DNA from: Azoarcus sp.
GTDB lineage: Bacteria > Pseudomonadota > Gammaproteobacteria > Burkholderiales > Rhodocyclaceae
Reading direction: 5' to 3'
DNA length: 9,266 bases
NCBI GenBank assembly: GCA_031258035.1
Contig: JAIRNL010000197.1
Coordinates: 1-9,266, forward strand
The notes beneath the pieces were generated by a model that saw nothing but the letters and a program-made list of their open reading frames with translations, was not told the origin of the DNA and made no database searches. Numbering within the stretch: the first letter of the stretch is position 1; each line of letters begins with the position of its first letter. Below, piece after piece: positions 1 through 6,600 of this stretch. A program made the position numbers and the translations under genes.

Positions 1-54
1 TGTTTCAGCAGAGCCTTTTTCTGGCGAGGCTCACAAAGCCGGCGCTCGCGGGTC

Positions 55-1008
55 TCACCCGCGGCGGGAAACCGGCACCAGGAAATCGTCGGCGATGCGG
101 TTGCCGAGCGTGTGGATACGGTCGAGCAGATGCACGGTATAGCTGTGCAGGCCATCCTTGACGATGTCCTCGATGCGGGCGAAGCGCAATTGCGCTTCCA
201 GGGCGCCCGCGAGGCGCTCGGTTTCGACGGACCGCGCGTTGCGCACGCGCTGCAAGTTGGCATAGACCTCTTTCATGCAGCGCGCCAGCGATCTCGGCAT
301 GTCCACCCGCAGCAGCAGCAGTTCGGCCACGCGCTCGGGCGTGATGAGATCGCGGTAAGCCTTGCGATAGACCTCGAACGCCGACACCGAACGCAGCAGC
401 GCCGCCCATTGGTGGAAATCGGTCGCGCCGCCTTCGCATTCGCCGTCCGGCAGCAGGATCTGGTATTTGACATCGAGGATGCGCGCGGTGCTGTCGGCCC
501 GCTCGATGAACGTCCCCAGCCGGATGAAGCGCAACGATTCGTCCTGGAGCATGGTGCCGATCGTCACGCCACGCGACAGATGAGAGCGGTACTTCACCCA
601 CTCGAAGAAATCGCTCGCCCCGATGTCCTGGAAGCGATCCCAGGTAAAGTCGCGGATCTTCAGCCAGGTCGCGTTGGTCGTCTCCCACAGTTCCGAAGTC
701 AGGGTGCCGCGCATGGCGTGGGCATTCTCGCGCGCCGCGCGCAGGCAGGAACGGATGCTCGACAGGTTGTCGGGGTCGAAGATCATGTACCTGAGCACAT
801 TGTCGGGCGTCGGATCGGCGTGGCGATCGTGAAAGCCTCCTTCCAGCCCCAGGGTGCGCAAGGTCGTGGCCCAGGCTTGCTCCCGCTGCGCCGGGGACTG
901 GGGCATCATCGACATGCGATGGTTGGCGTCGAGAATGCGGGCGGTATTTTCGGCGCGTTCCATGTAGCGCGCCATCCAGTAGAGATGATCGGCGGTGCGG
1001 CTCAACAT
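55..1008 (-). CDS. Alpha-E domain-containing protein (DUF403 / COG2307 type)
   Basis: This is a 317-residue, helix-rich protein matching the usual size of the alpha-E family. It opens with MLSRTADHLYWMARYMERAE. The motif MERAENTARILD (residues 16-27) recurs as FIERADSTARILD (167-179), an internal helical repeat typical of the family. The start is supported by a GGAGGAG Shine-Dalgarno just upstream. The gene begins 19 nt after the stop of the ATP-grasp gene, so the two are co-transcribed. In known genomes alpha-E proteins accompany circularly permuted ATP-grasp enzymes, often with a transglutaminase-like protein and the proteasome-related Anbu peptidase. The system is proposed to form or modify a peptide-like product, but the biochemical role of alpha-E itself is not established. 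Only 54 nt follow the stop within the window, so further operon members cannot be seen. Family call is firm; function is unknown. Confidence 0.93.
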   Translation of the reverse strand: MLSRTADHLYWMARYMERAENTARILDANHRMSMMPQSPAQREQAWATTLRTLGLEGGFHDRHADPTPDNVLRYMIFDPDNLSSIRSCLRAARENAHAMRGTLTSELWETTNATWLKIRDFTWDRFQDIGASDFFEWVKYRSHLSRGVTIGTMLQDESLRFIRLGTFIERADSTARILDVKYQILLPDGECEGGATDFHQWAALLRSVSAFEVYRKAYRDLITPERVAELLLLRVDMPRSLARCMKEVYANLQRVRNARSVETERLAGALEAQLRFARIEDIVKDGLHSYTVHLLDRIHTLGNRIADDFLVPVSRRG

Positions 1009-1027
1009 TTTTCTCTCCTCCCCCCGC

Positions 1028-2443
1028 TCATGCTTCCAGCACCCAGGTGTCCTTGGTGCCGCCGCCCTGCGACGAATTCACCACCAGAGACCCTTCGCGC
1101 AAGGCGACCCGCGTCAGCCCGCCCGGCACCAATTGCACTTCCTCGCCCGAGAGCACGAAAGGACGCAGGTCGATATGGCGCGGCGCCACCCCGCTTTCGA
1201 CGAAAGTCGGGCAGGCCGACAAAGCCAGCGTCGGCTGCGCGATGTAACGCTCCGGATGCGCGGCGAGCACTTGCCGGAATTGCGCGATTTCCGCCTTTGT
1301 CGCCGTCGGCCCCACCAACATGCCGTAGCCGCCGGCGCCGTGCACTTCCTTGACCACCAGTTCGGGCAGATGCGCGAGCACGTGGGCAAGATCGTCGGCC
1401 TTGCGGCATATGTAGGTGGGGACGTTGTGCAGGATCGGCTCCTCGCCGAGATAGAAGCGCACCATCTCGGGCACGTAGGGGTAAATCGACTTGTCATCGG
1501 CCACCCCGGTGCCGATGGCGTTCGTCACCGTCACCCGACCGGCGCGATAGACATCGAGCAGGCCCGCCACGCCAAGCACGGAATCCTTGCGGAACACCGT
1601 GGGGTCGAGGAAATCGTCATCGACGCGGCGGTAGATCACATCGACCCGCTGCGGCCCCTGGGTCGTGCGCATGAACACCTGCCCGTCGGCGACGAACAAA
1701 TCCTGCCCTTCGACCAGTTCCACCCCCATCTGCTGCGCGAGGAAGGCATGCTCGAAATAGGCGCTGTTGTGCGCCCCCGGCGTCAGCACCACCACGGTGG
1801 GGTCGCTCACGCCCACCGGGGCCACGCTGCGCAGGGTCTTGAACAGCATGTCGGGATAGCGGTCGACGGGCGCCACCCTGTAGCGCGAGAACAGCCGGGG
1901 AAAGAGCCGCATCATCATCTTGCGGTTCTCCAGCATGTAGGACACCCCCGAGGGCACGCGCAGATTGTCTTCGAGCACGTAGTACTCGCCCGCTCCCGCC
2001 CGCACCACGTCGATGCCGGCGATGTGCGCGTAGATGCCGCGCGCCACATCGACGCCCTGCATCACCCGGCGGTACTGGGTATTGTCGAGCACCTGCCCGG
2101 ACGGCACCCGCCCCGCGCGCAGGATTTCCTGGCTGTGGTAGATGTCGCGGATGAAAAGGTTGAGCGCCTTCACCCGCTGGATCAGCCCGGCGAACAGGAT
2201 CCGCCATTCGCCGGCGGGGATGATGCGGGGCACGATATCGAACGGAATCAGGCGTTCGGTGCCCTCGTTCTCGCCGTACACCGCGAAGGTGATGCCGCTG
2301 CGGTGGAAAAGCTCGTCCGCCTCGGCGCGCTTCTGGGCCAGCTTCTCGTCCGGCATCCCCGCCAACCAGCTTTCATAGGACGCGTAATGCGGCCGAACCC
2401 GCCCTTCTTCGTCGGCCATTTCGTTGTAAAACCCAGTGCTCAT
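1028..2443 (-). CDS. Circularly permuted type 2 ATP-grasp protein (DUF404/DUF407, COG2308 type)
   Basis: This 471-residue soluble protein carries the family's signature segments in order: AHIAGIDVV and the metal/ATP-site stretch YYVLEDNLRVPSG (139-166), then YRRVDDDFLDP (271-281), NAIGTGVADDKSIYPYVPE (308-326), a glycine-rich loop VVKEVHGAGGYGMLVGP (363-379), HIDLRPFVLSG (423-433) and the C-terminal ALREGSLVVNSSQGGGTKDT (447-466). ATP-grasp enzymes of this type are predicted amidoligases that activate a carboxylate as acyl-phosphate and join it to an amine. The substrate is not known, and calling it a peptide ligase is inference from the family. It is the first gene of the operon with the alpha-E gene downstream. 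The ATG is chosen because the typical N-terminus (FYNEM, residues 5-9) follows directly; the upstream Shine-Dalgarno is only a G-rich stretch. A sigma-54 element lies 35-50 nt upstream of the ATG, so expression is probably tied to nitrogen status. Confidence 0.94.
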   Translation of the reverse strand: MSTGFYNEMADEEGRVRPHYASYESWLAGMPDEKLAQKRAEADELFHRSGITFAVYGENEGTERLIPFDIVPRIIPAGEWRILFAGLIQRVKALNLFIRDIYHSQEILRAGRVPSGQVLDNTQYRRVMQGVDVARGIYAHIAGIDVVRAGAGEYYVLEDNLRVPSGVSYMLENRKMMMRLFPRLFSRYRVAPVDRYPDMLFKTLRSVAPVGVSDPTVVVLTPGAHNSAYFEHAFLAQQMGVELVEGQDLFVADGQVFMRTTQGPQRVDVIYRRVDDDFLDPTVFRKDSVLGVAGLLDVYRAGRVTVTNAIGTGVADDKSIYPYVPEMVRFYLGEEPILHNVPTYICRKADDLAHVLAHLPELVVKEVHGAGGYGMLVGPTATKAEIAQFRQVLAAHPERYIAQPTLALSACPTFVESGVAPRHIDLRPFVLSGEEVQLVPGGLTRVALREGSLVVNSSQGGGTKDTWVLEA

Positions 2444-2478
2444 GGCGCAGGCCCCCGCCTCTTAACGGATGAACGCCA

Positions 2479-2495
2479 CGCGAAAACCGTGCCAC
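2479..2495 (-). promoter_or_regulatory. Sigma-54 (RpoN) -24/-12 promoter for the ATP-grasp/alpha-E operon
   Basis: Read on the minus strand from 2494 the sequence is TGGCACG-GTTT-TCGCG, against the consensus TGGCACG-N4-TTGCW. All seven bases of the -24 block match. The -12 block has the invariant GC with one mismatch before it and one after. Exactly 10 nt separate the GG (2493-2492) and GC (2481-2480) pairs. The predicted start is near 2468, giving a leader of about 25 nt before the ATG at 2443. The location immediately ahead of a gene, and the NtrC-like palindrome at a normal activator distance, make chance unlikely. No experimental support is available here. Confidence 0.8.
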
Positions 2496-2546
2496 GGCCC
2501 CCGGCGCCTGAAAACCCCGGCTGTCACCGCGGCGCGCGCGCCTCGG

Positions 2547-2563
2547 CGCACCATCGTGGTGCG
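2547..2563 (-). promoter_or_regulatory. Probable NtrC binding site (enhancer)
   Basis: This is a perfect palindrome with 7-bp arms, CGCACCA-N3-TGGTGCG. Written as GCACC-N5-GGTGC it has the core and spacing of the enterobacterial NtrC site (TGCACC-N5-GGTGCA type), with C/G instead of T/A at the outermost pair. Its centre, 2555, is about 87 bp upstream of the start predicted from the sigma-54 element, within the range where NtrC sites usually lie. Assignment to NtrC rather than another sigma-54 activator is inference from the consensus. Confidence 0.68.
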
Positions 2564-2571
2564 TATGGACC

Positions 2572-2577
2572 ATTATA
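2572..2577 (-). promoter_or_regulatory. Candidate sigma-70 -10 box (TATAAT) between the NtrC-like sites
   Basis: The minus strand has a perfect TATAAT, unusual in such GC-rich DNA. No good -35 hexamer is present: the hexamer at 17-bp spacing reads CGCCTC. A start from this box would fall near 2565, at the edge of the 2547-2563 palindrome, so an activator bound there would block it. This resembles the glnAp1/glnAp2 arrangement, but activity without a -35 is doubtful. Confidence 0.3.
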
Positions 2578-2586
2578 AGGGGCGCC

Positions 2587-2594
2587 ATGGTGCG
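2587..2594 (-). promoter_or_regulatory. Second, weaker NtrC-like half-site
   Basis: On the minus strand CGCACCAT repeats the left arm of the 2547-2563 palindrome, 31 bp (about three helical turns) further upstream. Its expected right arm at N5 spacing is absent; instead it lies in a different near-palindrome, GCACCATGGCGC. Paired NtrC sites about three turns apart are known at glnA, and a weak second site could aid cooperative binding. It may equally be coincidence. Confidence 0.35.
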
Positions 2595-2829
2595 GAGGCG
2601 CGGGCGACCGTTTTCCCGCGTCCTCGCCCCCAGGAAGGAGACGCCCCAAAAAAGTGCCGGTGCCAAGTCTTTCGTGCAAGTCACGCAAGGCTTGACGCCG
2701 TATGTGGCGCTCGATCTGCGTTCCGCTCGGACCACATTCGGTATCGGCGAGCACACGGCAAGCCGCTTCAAGATGTTGTGCGCTGAAAGGGTCGTGCGCG
2801 TCGCCAAAGCCTGTCTTCCTCGGCGGGCA

Positions 2830-3132
2830 TCAGATGATGGCCTGCAAGCCCTTGTCGGCGATGATGTTCAGCAGTTTGAGTGCCGGGCCAGTGGGGTGGG
2901 TTTCGCCTTGCTCCCACTTGCGCACGGTCGATGCCGAGGTATGCAGATAGAGCGCAAACACAGGCTGGCTGAACTTCAAGCCTTCGCGCAAGCGCCTGAT
3001 GTCAGCAGCGCCGAACTCCCGCACCGGAGGCGGGCAAATCGCGTCGAACTCGCGCATCGTCACCTTGCTGATCGCGCCGGCTTCATGGAGCGCCGCCAGG
3101 TCGCCACGCAGCGATTCAATGATCTTGCTCAC
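2830..3132 (-). CDS. XRE-family antitoxin (HigA/NadS-like)
   Basis: This 100-residue protein has a helix-turn-helix of the XRE/Cro type at about residues 44-75 (IRRLREGLKFSQPVFALYLH, then TSASTVRKWEQG). The RKWEQG tail of the recognition helix is characteristic of HigA-like antitoxins paired with RelE-family toxins. The start codon is GTG (3132-3130), placed by a strong GGAGG (3139-3143 on the complement) at good spacing. It overlaps the toxin gene's 3' end by 17 nt, which implies translational coupling. Its expected role is to bind and neutralise the toxin and to repress the shared promoter through the helix-turn-helix. The gene order, toxin first, is the HigBA order. Confidence 0.9.
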   Translation of the reverse strand: MSKIIESLRGDLAALHEAGAISKVTMREFDAICPPPVREFGAADIRRLREGLKFSQPVFALYLHTSASTVRKWEQGETHPTGPALKLLNIIADKGLQAII

Positions 3133-3499
3133 AATGCACCTCCACTAAAACACCCGACTGCAACGCCTTCGACAAGGCTTCAGCAGACAATTCCAGGAAC
3201 ACCTTGCCGGCGAATTGCAGCGCCTTCTTCTCATCCTGCGTGATGTTTGCCTTATCGCTCTTGGCGAACCCATGCAGGAACACATAGCGGCTGCCGATCC
3301 GGGCCGACAGCAGCGTTCGGTAGCCACCGCTCTTGCCCGCGCCTGGGCGAGCCACCCGCTTCTTGTAGAGGGAGCCGCCCAAGTCCGCGTCGATCAGACC
3401 ATCCTCCATTTCCTTGACCGCCTTGCACAACGCGGCATCGGGCAACGTCTCCCCTGCCTGCCACCGTATAAAGTCCTTCCGCTTGAGGATGTACGTCAT
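3116..3499 (-). CDS. RelE/HigB-type toxin of a type II toxin-antitoxin system (PF06296-like)
   Basis: This is a 127-residue basic protein. The N-terminus MTYILKRKDFIRW and the core segments KKRVARPGAGKSGGYRTL (46-63) and FLHGFAKSDKANITQDE (74-90) are typical of the RelE subfamily encoded beside XRE antitoxins. Relatives cleave mRNA, usually on the ribosome; that activity is inferred here. The frame stays open to 3622, but the ATG at 3499 is chosen because a strong GGAGG lies 5 nt upstream and family members begin at this point. The upstream extension (arginine-rich, no match) looks like promoter DNA read through. It is co-transcribed with the antitoxin. The surrounding DNA looks less GC-rich than its neighbours, which suits a laterally acquired module. 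Confidence 0.9.
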   Translation of the reverse strand: MTYILKRKDFIRWQAGETLPDAALCKAVKEMEDGLIDADLGGSLYKKRVARPGAGKSGGYRTLLSARIGSRYVFLHGFAKSDKANITQDEKKALQFAGKVFLELSAEALSKALQSGVLVEVHCEQDH

Positions 3500-3511
3500 C
3501 TCGACCTCCAA

Positions 3512-3540
3512 ATCATGCCCGAAACGGGCACACCTTTCAA
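3512..3540 (-). promoter_or_regulatory. Promoter-like sequence ahead of the toxin-antitoxin genes
   Basis: On the minus strand TTGAAA (3540-3535) and CATGAT (3517-3512) are separated by exactly 17 nt, a plausible sigma-70 -35/-10 pair. The difficulty is distance: the predicted start, near 3505, falls on the Shine-Dalgarno (3509-3505) only 6 nt before the ATG. Either the transcript is nearly leaderless or the true promoter is further upstream. Confidence 0.4.
3516..3530. promoter_or_regulatory. Palindromic operator candidate for toxin-antitoxin autoregulation
   Basis: TGCCCG-AAA-CGGGCA is a perfect inverted repeat with 6-bp arms, 16 bp upstream of the toxin ATG and overlapping the spacer and -10 of the promoter candidate. 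Antitoxins of the XRE type repress their own operon by binding such palindromes, so this is the best operator candidate. It is inferred from position and symmetry only. Confidence 0.55.
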
Positions 3541-3589
3541 TGCGCCGCCGTGGCGGATTGAACGCTCGCCACACGGCATGCCGATCCGT

Positions 3590-3618
3590 TTGCGCAATGC
3601 ATGACCTGCTGTTAGCAT
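3590..3618 (+). promoter_or_regulatory. Weak promoter candidate for the large membrane-protein gene
   Basis: TTGCGC (3590-3595) and TAGCAT (3613-3618) are 17 nt apart, about 40 nt before the ATG at 3658. Both hexamers match the sigma-70 consensus poorly. It is listed because the divergent spacer 3500-3657 must hold a promoter for this operon and nothing better was found. Confidence 0.22.
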
Positions 3619-3657
3619 TCAAGGGCTTTTTTCACTACGCCGGCCGGATAAGCAGAC

Positions 3658-6600
3658 ATGAACAATCATCATATGCGGAAAGCGGGACTGTTCTGGAATA
3701 CATTGCGGGCCGTTGCGTTGGCATCGGTCTTGTCGGGGGCGGGCGCAACGGCGCAGGGCGCGGCAGTCGATGTCCCGGATGCCCTGAAACCGTGGAAGGC
3801 CTGGGCACTGCGCGGGCAGGAAGCCTGGCTTTGCCCGGAAGTGGCGGGCAAACACGACGACGCCTTCTGCGCCTGGCCGGGTGAATTGAAGCTGGAGATG
3901 CGGGAAGGGGGCATCCAGTTCACCCAGACCTGGGAGATGCGCCGGGAGAGCGCCGCGGTCTTGCCCGGCAACCGCGAATACTGGCCGCAACAGGTGACGG
4001 TCGATGGCCGTCCCCATCCGGTGCTGCCCCACGGCGCCGACGATGCGGCGCCGCCGGTCGTGTGGCTGACGCCCGGCCGACATGTGCTCAACGGCTGGAT
4101 TCCCTGGCTGGAACGCCCGCAAAAACTGCCCGTCCCGAAAAACGTGGCCCTGATCTCGCTGTTCTCGGGCGGCAAGGCCGTGTCGCCGCTGGCGCGCGAC
4201 GAAACCTGGCTGCTCCTGAGCAACATCGGCGAAGCGGCGACGGAACGGACGCGGGTGGAAGACAGCCTCGACCTCCAGATCTATCGCAAACTCAGCGACG
4301 GCATTCCGGCGCGGCTGACGACCAGGGTGCATTTCAAAGTGTCGGGCAGGGCGCGGGAATTGTCCGTGCCGGACATCCTGCCGCCGCATTTCGTCCCGGT
4401 CGGCATCGCCTCGCCCTGGGCGGCGCGGCTGGATCAGGAGGGGCGCTTGCTGGTGCAGGCATTGCCCGGGCAGGCGGAAGTCGAAATCTCGGCCCGGCTC
4501 GACGAACCGCTCCAGGAAGTGACCCCCAAGCTTCCCCCGCAACGGGAGCAGGAAGTCTGGAGCTACGAAGCCGCGCCCGCCCTGCGCGCCACGGCGATCC
4601 TGCCCGGCGACGACGGCGGGGCGGTCGCCGTCGACCCGAGTCAGGCGGGCGTGCCGCCAGCATGGTGGTCGCTGCCGGCGCTGGCTGTGAGCAAAGGTGC
4701 CCGCCTGCGGGTGGTGGAACGCTCGCGCGGCCAGAACGAGCGCGAAAACCAGCGCCTGAAGCTGGAGCGCGAGATGTGGCTGGATTTTTCCGGCAAAGGC
4801 TTTTTCGCGCGCGACCGCATCGAGGGCAGCATGCGGCAAGGCTGGCGCTTCGATGTGGCGCGCCCCTACACGCTCGAACGGGCCGACAGTCTTTCGGTTC
4901 GCGCCGCCAGCGCCGCCAGGGGGGCGGCGGGATCAGTGGCGGCGCTGCTGGTCACGCGCGGCGCCGACGAGCGCCTGACCGGCATCGAATGGCGCCAGCC
5001 CCAGGTGACGCTCAATGCCGGCGTGCGGCTGAACGAGGGAACCTTCACGCGCGTGCCGGTCACGGGGTGGCAGCAGACTTTCGACGATGTCGATCTCACG
5101 CTGCACCTGCCCCATGGCTATCGCCTGCTCGCCGCGCCGGGGGCCGACGAGGTTTCGGGCAACGTCTGGGTGGAATACTGGACGATATTGGAAATCTTCC
5201 TCGCCGCCTTCTTCACCCTGCTGGCCTGGCGGCTGTTCGGCGTGCGGGGCGCCGCTGTCGCCGCGGCCTACCTGGTGCTGGCCATGCCGGAGCCGTCCGC
5301 GCCGGTGCGCTCTTTCGCCATCGTCGTCGTCCTGGCTCTGCTGCACCGGGTCATGCCCGAAGGGCGTCTGCGCGGAATGTTCCGCATCGGGCAGTACCTG
5401 GCTTTGTTCTGCCTCGTGATCGCGGCGCTGGTTTTTCTTCCGGCGCAAATTCGCTACGTGCTCTATCCGCAGCTCGAAGGCGGCATCGCGGTCGTCGTGG
5501 CGCGGGATCATCCGCAGGCCGCCGAGCAGTTGGCCGATGCCGGAGACGAGGCGGAGGTGGAAATGCCAGCGCCCGCCACACTTTCGTCATCCCCGGCGCC
5601 GACGCAAAAGATGCGGCGCTCTTCCAGCAAACCGCTGCCTCCCGTCTTGCGGCAACGCTATGCGCAATCCACCGTGACGCAGACCGGCGGCGGCGAACCG
5701 GCCTGGCAACTGGGGAAACGCTACCGGCTGCGCTGGTCGGGGCCGGTGGCCGCGACCCAGGACGTGCGCTTCCTCGTCAGTCCGCCATGGCTGACGCGCT
5801 TCCTGCGGCTGGCCATGGTCGCGTTGCTGGGAGTGCTCCTCTGGCATCTGATCCGCACCGTCTTTCCTGGCTGCCGGCCGCCGCCGTGGCTGAAGCTCCG
5901 CACCCTCTTCACCGCGCCCAGACCGCCTTCCGCGACAACGGCGGCCTCCCTGGCGGGAGCGGGATTCGTCGCGCTCCTCGTTGCCGCGCTCGGTTTTCCC
6001 GCGCCCGCCGTCGCCGGGCCGGCATCCGATTTTCCGCCCAAGGAATTGCTGGACGAACTGAAAACGCGCCTGCTCGCGCCCCCCGAGTGCGCGCCGTCCT
6101 GCCTCGCCGTGGCCGAAGCGCGCATCGAGGCCGAACCGCGCCTGTTGCGGGTGGCGCTCACGGCGCATGTCGGCGCGCCGGCGGCGCTACCCCTGCCGGA
6201 ACCGGACGAACACCTGGATTTGCGCAGCGTCCGCGTCGACGGCGCGCCCCACGCCGTGTTGCGGTTCCAGGGCAACAGCTACGTGGCCTTGCCGGAAGGC
6301 GTCCGCCGCCTCCAGATCGAATACGTGCCGGGGGGCGATACCGCCTCGCTCAGCTTCCCGCTGCCGCCGGCGCGGGTCGAATTCGCCGGTTCCGGCTGGC
6401 TGGCTGAGGGCATCGACGAGAGCCGGCTGCTGAGCGAAACATTGAATTTCTCCCGCACGGAAGCGGAGGACGTTTCCACGGAGCATGGCGGGGCGGGCCC
6501 CGCCACAAGCCAGCCGGATCGCGCATCGCAGCAATTCCCGACCTTCGTCCACGTGCGGCGCGAGATCGACCTCGACCTCGACTGGAGCGTGAACACCGAA

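Larger units (their letters stand above)
2444..2829. other. Spacer between the ATP-grasp operon and the toxin-antitoxin module, no gene supported
   Basis: About 386 nt. The part nearest 2443 carries the control sites listed separately (2479-2594). The remainder, about 2600-2829, holds open frames on both strands, but none shows a ribosome binding site or a recognisable protein, and they read like frame shadows of GC-rich DNA. No convincing terminator for the toxin-antitoxin transcript was found: a GC hairpin at 2599-2620 has no U-tract, and a T6 run (minus strand, 2653-2648) has no stem before it. Confidence 0.6.

Noticed and set aside
11..32. Inverted repeat GAGCCT-N10-AGGCTC after the alpha-E gene, as an operon terminator
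   Set aside because: The stem is only 6 bp, the loop is long and no T-run follows it on the minus strand.
112..1353. Plus-strand open frame (413 codons) opposite the alpha-E gene
   Set aside because: It is antisense to a well-supported gene, crosses the operon junction and shows no protein-like motif.
995..2578. Long plus-strand open frame (527 codons) opposite the ATP-grasp gene
   Set aside because: It lies antisense to a clearly recognisable ATP-grasp protein, is rich in His, Arg and Gln as expected for the complement of GC-rich coding DNA, and has no recognisable domain.
2599..2620. GC hairpin CGCGGG-N10-CCCGCG as terminator of the toxin-antitoxin operon
   Set aside because: There is no U-tract on either strand after the stem, and such short GC palindromes are common in this composition.
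2524..2754. Minus-strand 76-codon frame in the spacer
   Set aside because: It has no ribosome site, overlaps the promoter elements and resembles nothing I recognise.
3500..3622. N-terminal extension of the toxin to the ATG at 3622
   Set aside because: The arginine-rich extension matches nothing in the family, and a strong ribosome site marks the ATG at 3499.
3619..4839. Minus-strand open frame (406 codons) opposite the start of the large membrane protein
   Set aside because: Composition (His, Arg, Gln, Pro) is that of a shadow frame; the plus-strand frame has a signal peptide, membrane helices and an internal duplication.
4062..6407. Plus-strand 781-codon frame inside the large gene
   Set aside because: It is Arg/Ala/Gly-rich low-complexity read-through in another frame of GC-rich DNA with no ribosome site.
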